A stretch of DNA of 64,000 nucleotides from Amia ocellicauda. Taxonomy: Eukaryota; Chordata; Actinopteri; Amiiformes; Amiidae. Shown piece by piece: positions 34,700 to 47,400 of this stretch. The stretch covers positions 35,832,207-35,896,206 of the forward strand of contig NC_089852.1 in the NCBI RefSeq assembly GCF_036373705.1, given 5' to 3'. The notes beneath the pieces are model-generated. The model did not search any database and was not told where the DNA came from. It saw nothing but the letters and a program-made list of their open reading frames with translations. Every line of letters starts with the position of its first letter. The first letter of the stretch is position 1. Made by a program: the position numbers and the translations under genes.

Positions 34700-35029
34700 A
34701 CAGCGCACAGGACCGGGCGGCAGCGGAGGAGGCAGAGCCAGAGCACAGCCCCGCCGCTCGCTATTGGCCGGTGGGCGTCATTCAACTTTGCTCGGACTAA
34801 AGTTGCAAAGTAGTAGCGGCGCAGCACTGGGGCTTCTGTGTGGGGAGCCAGAGCGAAGGGGCAGCAGCCTGTATCTGTCATCATACCGCCTGAAAAGTGC
34901 CAGATCGCCCCATCACCACCCATGACATCCAGGGACTTTCGGCTCTTTTAACACCAGGAACATGCGAGTCCCGGCCGGCTGCAGCTGAAACAGGCGAGCA
35001 GAGACCGCGGTCCCGAACCGGAGAGCAGC
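34700..35029 (+). promoter_or_regulatory. SESN3: SESN3 promoter / 5' UTR, CpG-rich
   Basis: Abrupt rise in G+C and CpG compared with the flanks, as at a CpG-island promoter. An inverted CCAAT box (ATTGG at 34763-34767) lies next to GTGGGCGTCA (34771-34780), a GC-box or EGR-like site. No TATA box. The transcription start is likely near 34790-34900. The leader holds two very short upstream frames: 34922-34951 (9 codons plus stop) and 34962-34988 (8 codons plus stop). Confidence 0.65.
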
Positions 35030-35110
35030 ATGAACGTCAGCACCGAGTCCCTCTCCGGCACCACCTCCTATCTGATCTGTAACAACTGTCAGAAAGTGAT
35101 CAGGAAAAAG
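35030..35110 (+). CDS. SESN3: SESN3 coding exon 1
   Basis: Residues 1-27: [20 protein letters not shown] then QKVIRKK, donor AAG|gtaggt, phase 0. The CxxC (Cys17/Cys20) matches the CTNC of human SESN3. Confidence 0.9.
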
Positions 35111-38100
35111 GTAGGTCATTGCTCAGGGTGCTCTGCGTCCCCCCGTTCAATATGGAGTTATATGACATACGAGTCCATGCAACTCCGTCTACGTCTGCGT
35201 TAACGGGATGCAGATTTGTGCAATGCTTACATTTGGCCATTTGCGATCACATGTATGTATTTTTCTATTGATTTCCACTATGTTCGCAGGTAGGATTTGT
35301 TTAAGGGAGAGTTCAAACCTGGACAGACAATTTGCTGCTCGCTCAGTGTGCTGTTTCAGTTGCATTAGTTACATTTTTGGCTGGATAAGCAGTAGTCTAG
35401 GACTCCTCTGCCTCAAATTACATCGTCCGGGGCGGATTACTGTGTAACACAGTTGAAACGGTTACAGTCTGCCTCTCGGATAAGAGCTGCCACTGTGTGA
35501 CCCTGTGTGCCTGCCCTGAAGTGTGTCAGTCCGTCATTAACTGCCCTGAAGTGTGTCAGTCCGTCATTAAGCTGCCCTGAAGTGTGTCAGTCCGTCATTA
35601 ACTGCCCTGAAGTGTGTCAGTCCGTCATTAAGCTGCCCTGAAGTGTGTCAGTCCGTCATTAACTGCCCTGAAGTGTGTCAGTCCGTCATTAAGCTGCCCT
35701 GAAGTGTGTCAGTCCGTCATTAACTGCCCTGAAGTGTGTCAGTCCGTCATTAAGCTGCCCTGAAGTGTGTCAGTCCGTCATTAACTGCCCTGAAGTGTGT
35801 CAGTCCGTCATTAAGCTGCCCTGAAGTGTGTCAGTCCGTCATTAACTGCCCTGAAGTGTGTCAGTCCGTCATTAAGCTGCCCTGAAGTGTGTCAGTCCGT
35901 CATTAACTGCCCTGAAGTGTGTCAGTCCGTCATTAACTGCCCTGAAGTGTGTCAGTCCGTCATTAACTGCCCTGAAGTGTGTCAGTCCGTCATTAAGCTG
36001 CCCTGAAGTGTGTCAGTCCGTCATTAAGTTGCACGGTTGTGTAGAGTTTAGTTCAGGTGAATTGAAACTGCTGAGCTTTGCTTACTTACAGGCCGGCCTC
36101 TCTGTCTGCACTAAGTCAGGAAAATTGCCCTGCACTGTTATTGCGAGTGTGCCTGGCTGGTTTTAGTCAAAAACTGCCTCTTAATATTTTATTCATTTGC
36201 TTTCTTTGAGTCTGGATGAGAGTTGGAGCGCTATGATCATCCTATCATGGGGGATACAATATAATAAACTTGTTTAGTTCAGATATTACCTAAAAACAGG
36301 ATTGCTTTCCGTTGAAGAGGGCTTTAGCTGGAGTCAGATCATTGCTTTACTGGGACATGTTTCTTTTGTTCTTTGTGACAGTAATAACTGGCTGTGAATC
36401 CTCATGGTTTTAAAATAAACTGCAGATTTGTTCGTAATAAGTGGTTTAGGAGAGTGACTACCCTTCCCAGTATGTATCCATTATGTAGAGGTGATCCTTG
36501 TCATTGTGTCAACACTTTTGTCCATTCAACATGTGTAGGCAATATAGCCGAACTGTGATTGAAAAAAATAAGATATCGTGTATTGCATTGGTGGTTTCTT
36601 TGCAGTGTTTCTTCTGACACTGTTTTCCTTGGCTGTAATCATTGAATGAGGTGATATCTGCAGTACAAACAGAGCGTCAGTAATAATGACATTGTATATT
36701 CACCATGGCTCATAGGATTGGTCTAGGTTATATTTATCCATAAACAGTATGACAACAGTGTAGTCATTGTAGAAAATATAACAAATGCACTTCCCCTTTT
36801 GTCAAAGTTTTCTTCATAAGAAGTCCCTCAGAAGACACAGCACCTTTCTATAGAATATCTAGGCTAGCATTTAAGGAGTTGACATTTAAGTGGTGTATTT
36901 TAAGTCACTGCTTTAAACACAGAACAAAACACTGCTGATCTTTAATAACGAGATCTGTAAAGCTAAGATGTGTTGTGTAGTATGGGTGTAGTGACATAAT
37001 GCTGTGTTAATTGCCTGCTGAAGAAAACCTTGATTCAAATGCAGTCTTCAAAGGTTGTTAATTAGTCCATTCCTCTATTCCCCCATTCTAAAATGATTAC
37101 CTAACAAGGAAAGCTGTCATGGACTTTGGGAAATTGCTGATAAAATATATTTTTGTTGGTATTTAGGTTGTTGTTTTCCCTAGGAGATGTTGTGGTGTGA
37201 ACCATGAATTATTGTGTTGTAAGCAAACACAAAGCTGCTTTGGCTACAGCCTTGCGAACATACTGTGGGTTGTGGACACTGGAAAGGATTGTGAATTTGA
37301 GAGCTAGTGCAGAATTAGCCATGGGGGACACAACAGTGCACTAAGGCAATGCCGTGCACATCTTTATTCTTACGGCAAAGGAATTTGTTGAAATCCTTAG
37401 AGTTGTTGTCTTAAATCCCCACATTGCAGCTCTATGTCCTGCGACTTACATCAGTCCTATAAATATACGCTTAGCAGATAGTAGTGATTTTCTAGTGCTG
37501 TAAGCTGACAGCAGTGACAAAATAAGTGCATTGGCAAATAAGTTTGCCATTTTAAAATGTTTGAGATGTTTGTCAGCCATCACAATGTACTGTAAGAACT
37601 GTTCCGTTGAACACAGGTGTTGTTGGCTGCACTGTATGAAACAAAACAGATGTTCAAATCTGCACGAGCAGCAGTTTGTATACAGTTGTGATTGAGTTAT
37701 GGATGTCAATATGCAATAATGGGCATTTATTGTCTGAGTAGTTTGTAATAATGTTTGAACTCTTTCTTTGCATCTTTACAATCTTCTTCTTCTTCTTCTT
37801 CTTCTTTTTTAACCATCATCTGGTGTTTGTCTGTGGTGAGAGAGTTTTTGTAGCTCTGTAGGCTGCCTTTATGAGGTCATGTTTCTGCTTCCTAGCTTGT
37901 TAGCGAGTTTGTCCTGGCAGGGGAGAAGTCCCAGTCAAGTACTGAGGAAACATTCTTAAACAGCACTTCTGCACTGCTGTTGCAAAAAGGAAAGGGACTA
38001 TGTGTGTATTTAATTTTATTGGATAATGGTTTCTGCCAATAAATAAATAATAATAAAATAATTATATATTATATAAAGAATTCCTGCATCTGTATAATAC

Positions 38101-38361
38101 TGTGTGGAACTTATATGTTTGAGTGCCTGGCATCTCACAAAGCTTAAGCACTTTTCATAATGTACTGCACAGAAACATCTATGTAAAATAAGGCAGAAGA
38201 GTTGTTAAAGTGGATTCTCTGAGATTCTTCCACATTGATTAGATTACTTAGATAGTTTTAACTAAACAAGAGGGGTCAAGCATCCATTACTTGATGTTTT
38301 TAGTTGTTGTTTAAGACATGGAATCCTGTTTATCTTTTATGTTTGCTTAATTGCTCCAATG

Positions 38362-38426
<65 letters not shown>

Positions 38427-41400
38427 CTGAATACTGATTTACAGAAGTGGCACCAATTAGGCCTCATCTTTGTTTTTGTGTGTTTATGTTTTAGTCTCAT
38501 TTCCCTCTTCCTGAAGGAACGTTTAAAAATAGGTTCTTGGCTTTACAAAATAATTTTGAATTACAGGATAAACTGAAGGCAGCAAAGGTGTTGCAAAACT
38601 GGATTTATGTGGTGAGTTAAAATTAGATTTTCAATGAATGCATTGTAACTTCTGCACACAAGTTTAGACTTTGTAATTAAACAAAGTTGCACATATTAGA
38701 GATTTAGCTTGTACTTAAACCACTGCCTTTGGCACTGCAGTGTCCTGTAAATGAAGTTCTTGTAATCTTTCGATTTAGTTCACTTTCCAAAATAGAGAAT
38801 TAAAATAAGCCACTGAAGGCAATGCTTATGGTTTCTCGCACCAGATTGAAAAATAAATAAAAGGAAGGAATTGGTATAGCTGTGGATTGAAAACTGGGAT
38901 TGGTTTTTGTTTTCTTTTCTGAGGAGATTGCACAAAGTTTTTTTTGTTTTGTGTTATTTTCTCTCTCTTTGTAAAGCCACCATTGTTCGCATGTAATTCT
39001 TAAATTGACTGGCTGCCAAATCCGAGGGGAGGGGCTATAGTGCTGAATCGGCACTGTGAATCTCACTTCCCTTTTCAGGGGACCGGCAGCTCCACGGCTC
39101 TGCACAGCTACAGGAAAGCTTTTTTTTTTTTTTTAAAGTTCATGTTTATTTTTAATTGCTCAAAGATTTAGGCAGTGTGTGCCAGACAGTGGACCTTCAG
39201 CGCTTCTTGTCCCTTTGCTACTATGACAACCACTGTGATTTTTTTAAGTCACGGAGGGTTGAGGGCGCTGCTATAGCCAGGCACTGACTTGTGTGTCAGT
39301 AATATGTGTGGTTGACGTTATGCAAACTTGGATTGCTGGCTGCTCTGGTTAGCTCTTTCTCTTTGCTGTCAGCAATAGATCAATGTCATAAGAACATTTC
39401 AAAAGGGACCATTGGGGATTTCCATAATGAATGCTTGTATGTGTCATCTATCTTTGGGCAAAGGACAATCGATTTAATCACTGTTACTAAGCCGGGAAGA
39501 AACTGCATTTGGTAGCTATTGGAGGAGATTGAAATCGTCTGATTTATTTATTTAAAAAGGGAATCTTTCAGAAAGTGACTTTATCCTGCAGTGTTGTGAA
39601 CCAGGGTTCGAGGCGCTAGCCAAAACACTGTCTTTCCTGGGGACTGTAGGGGCCTTCTGTCCCTTTATATTTATTAAAGTGACAGGCATTGATTTTGTTT
39701 TTGTTTTTAATGTAGCCAATAGCCTATATTTCATTTTGTTAGAATTTTTACTTGATGGAATGTATTTTTTTCTGTAATGTAAGAGTTCACATTTCTTTCA
39801 ACATATTTCCAAAGTATTTTTGAACAACCTGTACATTTGTTCACATAGCACTGCATTGTATAGTATTCTTTTACTCTGTGTTTGTATTTTATGTAAGAGT
39901 GAGGGTACTGGAGCTTCACATGGTCAGTAAACTAATAGCAGTCACAATTTATTTTAAAGGTCAATCATGAGCTGTCTAGCCATAGTTACATCTAGTTTGA
40001 CTTATCCTTCTCATCTCTTAGCACAGAAAGCAGTGTTTCAAGTCAATTAGCTAATTTCACAGGAAATTCTATTTGTTGAGGGTACTAAAGACCTGTTATA
40101 TAAGCAGTTTTTATTTTTTTTAAAGTAAAATCACATTCCCACTCTTTACAGGGAGTTAAACATATTTATGTGTAGGCTGTTTGTGTGTATATTCTGTATT
40201 CTGACGCTGTTTGTGTTTTCAGTGTTGCCCTCAATAACAAGAGGTTTTTTGAATCCCAGCAGAGAGCTTGAATCCAGTTTAAACTCCTTTGAATGACGGC
40301 AAAGTCTGTAAAAGTATTGTGTGTTTCGACTAGAATGTATTTCTGAGGGCTGGTATTGTTTAGACACTGTAATGTGTGTGTTTTTGTGGTATTACAACAT
40401 TCTTAACAACTTTGCTTTAAAAAACAGGGCCTTACAATTGTGTTTCATTCTGAGGAACTGTGCTCTGTGGTGTAATTTGGGCCTTTGCATAGAATCATCT
40501 TTTGGAAGTGGTGTGCTTGCTCTCACCAAGCTTGCCTTAATGAAAAACTTTATGACTTGTGACATTGTCATGTACTCTTGCAGAAACCAAAGGCATTATA
40601 ATTGATAATACAGTGTTGGCTGACTGCCTCAGTAAGTACTGCACGGTATGACTGATTTGTGAAGAGAAGTCATTTTGTTTTTCCCAGGGTTATAATGGAA
40701 TATCATAATCCATATTTAATGTACCCTTTATTACCTACTTTACTCTGCCACTTAATTCGCAAACTGCAATACAAGCACATACAAAAAAAATGCTCTCCAA
40801 ATTTAATGAAAGGTAACTGCAGCAGTGCAAGACTGCAGTTGGATCATTGAAGCCCTCTCACCAGTGGGCACACAGTGAACTGTAGTGTTACCTAACCATG
40901 GTGCTTTAACTAACGATGTGCGCCAGTAAAGTCTGTTTATTAAAAGAGTGAAAGCTGGTCTCACCTGATTCAAGCATTAGATAAGTGCACAGATTTTAGC
41001 TGGAGGGTACCCTACTGCTTTACCAGGTTTATTTGGTGGGTTTGGCTGTACCCTGATATAAGAGGCAAGTTTATTGGGTCTGTTCAAGTCAATACAGGCT
41101 TTGAATATTAAATTGGCTAATTGGGTCCATTTAAGAGGAAGCAAGATTGTTCTTTTAGGTATTTTGAAGAAGCACAGAATTAGAAACTTTAAATTATTAA
41201 AATGAATAGCACAACAGACAATTGATTAGTGTGAATTTGATGAGGCTTGTTACTCATTGTACTCCTAGTTTCTGGGGAGAAGCTGTAAAAAATTACTGTA
41301 CATTCCAGTACACTGTTGAATGAATGCAGCGACAGCATACCTCATATTATCACATTATAACTTTAAAAGGGTTGGTTGTTTTTAAGGTTACATCATTCAC

Positions 41401-44400
41401 TTATTAAGAAGGAAATGCTTGTAAACATGGCCTAGTGTGGTTGCCTGTATATTTTAATATGGCCTAAAGTCTAGTATCAGAATAGGAAATTACTTTACTT
41501 TAATTTTGAATTCTTTCCACTGATTTAGCCTACAATTTGTTCTGGTTTCCTTTTTTAAATGGTACTTCTGAAGCAATAATGTTACATGTTTCATATGATA
41601 ATCAGTGTAGGATTTAATACGTCAATTAAGGGATCAATCCAGATTTCTGTCTGAGGTAGTTCATTAGTTCACTGATTAAAATGGTTTTCAAATAATACCA
41701 CAGCAGAAATAATCCATTCATAATTATTCTACCTCTGTTTTCTTTATAGATTTATTTAGGAAATAAAATAAATAATGAGTGTATGGCCGTTTTTTAATTG
41801 GAAACATATGCAAACCTGCTTTATGTAGTGTATTTTGGCTAAGACTTGCACTTATTAGCTGTGGTGCAATATTTAGTTATTTCTGTATTTATTTTTGGTT
41901 CATAGCAGCCCACTGATCTCAAGTTCCTGGATGGAGTCCATGTATTTTTAAGAGGTGTTATATGGGTGGGCAGAACCCTGTCTGTGTTACAAACTATGGC
42001 ATTCATTTCAATTTCTAGGCTTCAGTTCTGTACGTAGTCAGGACTATTGACTATTGACCTTCGGTCGGTGGTTCTCTTTTGTTCAATGAGATGTTCGGGG
42101 ATCATGTTGATTGCTGCTCCTCATGTGCAGGTGTTCAGCTGCTGAAAAAAAATATTTAATTTGAAGCTAAATGAATCATGATCCTAACAGTCTGGAGCAC
42201 TGATGAACTCTCCAGCCACATCTGATCTGGACGTGTCAAGAAGATTAAACTGAAGAACAGTGGGTAACACACATTTATCCAAGTGTATTGGTTTTATTTT
42301 CAAGTACTTGTGATAGGATATGTCAATAATACAATTAAACAAACACTGACAACTAAATCTGTCTACTCCTCCACCCCCACCCTCCATAAATCAGATTTCC
42401 ACCGCTGTCCTGCTGAACGTTGACTTGTCAAGCATTGTGTCATGTAGTCTGGGTATTTCCAAACGGGCAAATGATTGGAATAGTTTGATTTCCCGGGACA
42501 CAGGTCACAAAATGGAAGAAATATTGTCTGATGGTTCAGAAGCGAATAGATTTAGGTTTTTGTCAGTGCATTCACACACGTTTCCAATCCTGGTGTGGCA
42601 TGGCTTCCTATAGATCTCTTAACTTAAGACTACTGACTCTAGATACTGTCCCAAATGTTTTACTGCATCATAGATGTACACTTTTTATTTTTCTTCAAAG
42701 ATTAGGTTGTTTTTTTCTACCCCTTGTATTTTTCTCTCATGGTTTCGAGAAAATCTTTTCAGCAGTATAACGACAATAACTCTGCTGGCTTTGTGGAGAG
42801 ATGTATTTGTCTGAAGGGGTAGTAATGAATAATGCAATTTATAATCAACTTATTGTATCCCTTTTATTCACCGTCTCTTGGTTGGACTTGTAAGTGGTTA
42901 TTGCTATGCACTACAGTAGCCTCTGCAGATCTGGTATTTTGCACTGGGCAGCTCCCATTGGGCAGAAAGCTGACTCCACTGTTGCACATGACTGGGCCCT
43001 GGGTTTTAGCCATGTTTGAATTCCAGCCAGGCAGAGACTGGCTGAAAGAGTCCAGAAATAACAATCCTTTGAAAACTTTAGCTTGAAGGGTGTGGGTTGT
43101 ATGTGGGCAACCTGAAACTACCCCTTCCCCCAATACTGATAGAAGTAGTATGCTGTTTAACCTTATGTGTTGTATGGTATTGCATTACCCACCCGAGGTT
43201 TGTCGTGTCTTTTTGTGCGTTTTAAAAATGATGTTTCTGTGAGCTGCCAACTTGAAATAGGAATAATAGAATTGGTATAGTTAATTGGTCAGTGAGTGTT
43301 GTCATCTGGAGAATCACTGTCCTTTTTTTCTGCACGTTGTTTCCTCTTGTGGTTTGTGTGTTGTGGTAAAAAGTAAAACGTGCTCTGTACTGCACCACAG
43401 GGAAATGTCTTTTTGTTTTTCTACTTCTGTGACACAATCTAGGATCTGGCAAGCAGAAAGTGCAGTATAAACACAGCAACTCAATACAAACAAAGCCAGG
43501 GTTGTTTTTTTAAGGTTGGTGCAGCATTTCAAAATCCATGGAAGTCACTTGTTTTCAGGTTGGTCAATACATAGGGTGGTCTTTGCCCTTAAGTAGCACA
43601 CCATATATTGTACACAGGAGGGGGTCGATTTGTTAAGTCATTGTATTCACCCTGACTCCAAATCAACCCCTCTGTCTCATTTATCACTAGATAAAACTGA
43701 TGGCTTAGTATTTTTTATCCACTCCGAGAGCTCAGTCTTGGTTGATTAGCTCTGTCCTTGAAGTTTCAGCATGTTATTAACCCCCCTCCCACAAAAAAAA
43801 AGAAAAAACGGTGTTCATAAATGCTGAAGGAGCTCTGTTTAAACACAGGTGTACAGCGTTGTGAATGGAGGTTTGTCTCCTGGAAGACCGTGTCTCTAGT
43901 GAAAGAGGTCTCTAGTTTGCGGGACAGGTTACAGATCCTCAGTCTGGAGCTGCAACATGAAACCTTTTTATATCTGAAGGAATTTAATCTCAAGCTGTAA
44001 ATCAAACCAGGCAACAAATGTGGCCTTGCCTTGTAGCTGGCAAGTAGCGTTTCTTCAGCACATAAACATTTTCAGGACACAGAATGAATGTAGTGCTGTT
44101 TGTTTAAGTTAGGAGGTGGTGGGTTGGAGGGCTGGGGGGTTGTGAGGGTTAGCCAGCTGAAGAAAAGCATTTCCCCATTTGCGTAGGTTTTTGAAAGAAC
44201 CTTTTTTACATGTTTTTTTTTTTAGGGGAGAGAGAGTGTGGAGATGGGGGAAGTCCATTAAAATTATATAAATAGTCTAATAGACTTGTCTTGTTGGTGG
44301 TTTGTCTACTTAAAGCAGGGAAATAGCAAATGAAGCTGTGGTGCTTGGAAAATACTGTGTTTCATGGTTGTTTTTTCTTCTTTTTATTTTTTTACCCCCC

Positions 44401-47400
44401 AGTAAAAGTGTGTCTGTAAGTGGACTGTGTGTTACACAAACATGTAGAAAAGCTTGTAAGAAGCCATTAACCTCAGGATTTTTTCCCTAAATGCATTGCT
44501 GTCTGAACTGCTTCTTAGTAAGGGGCCAAGAATGGGGGGCTTCTCAAGTGGTCAAATTACAGTTAGATGCTTTCCTCTTTCAGGACTGCTTGAGTTAACT
44601 GTCAAGTCTATCTTTTTGTCTGTTTTTCTTCTAAGAGTAAGGGGTATTTAAAGGCCTTTCAAATCCTTTCAAAACTCCATTAATCGATTGTGGAAACATT
44701 TTAGACACAAAATGTTGCCCAGTGAGAATTTTCCCCGTTCCTGATTTTGAAACCAGAGAGAAAGTTAAACATTAATAAATACACCAAAAAGTATAGAAAG
44801 TTTAGAGTATAGAAAATTATAGAAGTACTCTAAATAAAGTACTCTAAAAAAATGCAAATGAAGGATGCTTTTGTGGGATGATGTGATAAAGAATTAACTA
44901 AAAAACATCTTTATGCTTTTGAGAAACCAATCAAATGAAGGTTCAATTTAAAATGCAGGGCTTCATCCATCCATCCATCCATCCATCTTTGAAACCGCTT
45001 ATCCTGGTGAAGGTCGCGGGGAAGCCGGAGCTGATCCCCGGCAGGCATAGGGTGCAAGGCAGGAACACACCCAGACAGACAGACACACACACACACACAC
45101 ACACAGGGAATTTAGTGAGACCAATATGCAGGGCTTTATTTCTCCATTTCATATTAGGTCTGTATTAATGTTTTGCTAATATGCTCTTAGCGGTGTAAAA
45201 CAACAGGATTGTGGTATTGTGTTATTTTATCTGCCCCTTTATTACTGCCAGCCAGTGTTCATATTGTGTTTAACAAGTAAAGTAAGCCTTTACAATTGTA
45301 GCTTGATTGTTTCCAGACTTGTGCAGTTCTGGGTGAGGGGCTACAGGCAGTAATTTGAAAGGCGTGTTGTAATATTCTGCAGCTCTATAAAGCAAACCAG
45401 CTGTCTGCTGAAGTTGGGTTTAGGCACTTCTTATTTAATCATATAAGTCAACTATCTGAGTCAGTAAGGTATAATTCATAATTTCCCTCTAATTCCCCCT
45501 TCTTCCTCAGAGGGAGTCTTGATTTCAGCATTAGACGTTTGCACAGCACTGAGCTATAGTTCCTGTTCATAGGTGGACTCTGTTTCTAGATTTCTAGATT
45601 TAATTATACTTTCATATATTGAAATTGAATAATCATACTGAGATTACAGACACATTTCTGGAAGTCTGTGATGTATGGTTATTGGGAGTACGGATTTATT
45701 TTATCAAAGAAGGAAAGGAAATAAGATTGAACTTCATTTTATTCATTCAGCTAGGAAATCAAAATCCCCTGAAAGCCAGAACTGTTTCCCGGTTTTCATT
45801 CACCTAATTGACCAGTATGCCAGTATTTTACAGCCAGTTTCCTTGTGGATTAAACCAATTAAGCCCTAAAGCCCGATCCAAAGCATACAAGATTGACAAT
45901 CCTGTTATAAAATCAGCATAACCATGTAATAATATAAGATAAGGTTGAGAGAGTGTAGTTAATTCTAATAAAAAACAAATGATATGTTTTAACACAAATG
46001 CCCCGGTCTTCCTGTGACTGTTCCTGTACTGGGTATATTTACACAGGAACCTCCACAGGACTCAAGCCTGAGAAAACTTCCATGTTTCCACCCTTTCCAT
46101 TCTGCTCCCATAGAGATACAGGCCTGCCAAAAGAACAGCCGCAGATTGAGAGACTATGCAATTCAATTGGGACAAAAGCCACCTGTGGAGACATTTTTTT
46201 AATTATTCTTCAAAAGGATGGTATTCTCAATCTTTTGATTCTGCTATTTATAAAATGTTTCTTATAAAGTGGAGCAACACCTATGCTGAAAAAATATGGT
46301 TAATCAGTGTATTTGGAGACTAGATGTAAATGCTGATTTATTCATCCACAGGAGACGTGTGTACTGACTGGGAACGGGGTGTTTTTCTCACACAGTCTTG
46401 CCACTTCACACAAGCTGTACACCTGACCTCCCTCTGCTCTCTACAGTGTGTGAGGCAGCAATTAAAGTTCTGCCCCCTGCTACAAGGACACAAGACCACA
46501 AGGGTGGAGTGACTGAGTGAGGCAAAGGGAAAGAATTGCTGTAATTTTCCGTCTGCTTGTCTCGACTTCCTATTGCTCAAATTGTTCCAGCTTGGCTTTG
46601 TGCTGATTTGCAGACCTATCCACCTGAGCCTCACATGTACGGTGGCTAGAGCACCTGGAGCAGAGATACAATAATGCCAGCTTTATAGAGGGTGACACCA
46701 GCTTTGCCAAGTTTAAGGTCAAACGTTGTTGAGCCATCGCTTCTCCCTTTTTTGTCCTGTGTTCAGTTGTGCAATTGCACTTGGCTCACATTCTGCATGG
46801 ACAAATATACTGTCATGGAATAAATTTACTCCTTTTTCTTATGTTTGCACTTGGATACTTGCATTGAAGTTGTGAATCTGCCATAAAATTGAAATGAACA
46901 AGTAGTCAATTAAGTCTATTAATGACCAAAGATACGATTTTCATGAAATACCCTTAACATTTATGTAAGCATGTTTTCATATCCTATCTTTAACTGTGGG
47001 TGCCATTGTAAGTTTATCAAGGGAAATAATTAACCAAGTGAATGAAAAAAATGGTTTTATCTTTGGCTTCCTTTGGCTTTTACCTACACTTGGCCAAGGC
47101 ATAATATAGAGAACGTTACTTGTATCTATTTGTAAAACAACCTTGAGCAATGAACACCATCTTTTCTTTACTCTGGTCCCTTTCAGCTCTCAGATTGGTG
47201 TATTCTGTGAGTTAATGTTAAGACGCACATCGTGTGCTTATTTGAGCAGCTGTGGGGGGAGGGGTTGGGGTGGTGCTTTGGGGGGGGGGGCTGGGTCGCT
47301 GGGCGGATAGACTTCAGTCTATAACAGATTCGAAATTATACCCGGCCAGAACAGCAGGGGATTTCATAGTGCTCAAGGCTTTATTGAAAGAGTGAACAAT

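Larger units (their letters stand above)
31766..34700. other. SESN3 distal upstream flank
   Basis: No gene seen. It contains an (AT)n run (33345-33393), a poly(A) run (34461-34486) and a FOXO-type TTGTTTAC at 33419-33426. A 106-codon frame on the - strand (32033-32353) has no recognisable domain. A GC-balanced segment at about 33050-33200 carries an ATTGG box and TGACCTCA; it might be regulatory but cannot be confirmed. Confidence 0.6.

Noticed and set aside
35511..36027. CRISPR-like reading of the regular 30 bp repeats
   Set aside because: The units are directly abutting with no unique spacers and lie in a vertebrate intron; this is a minisatellite.
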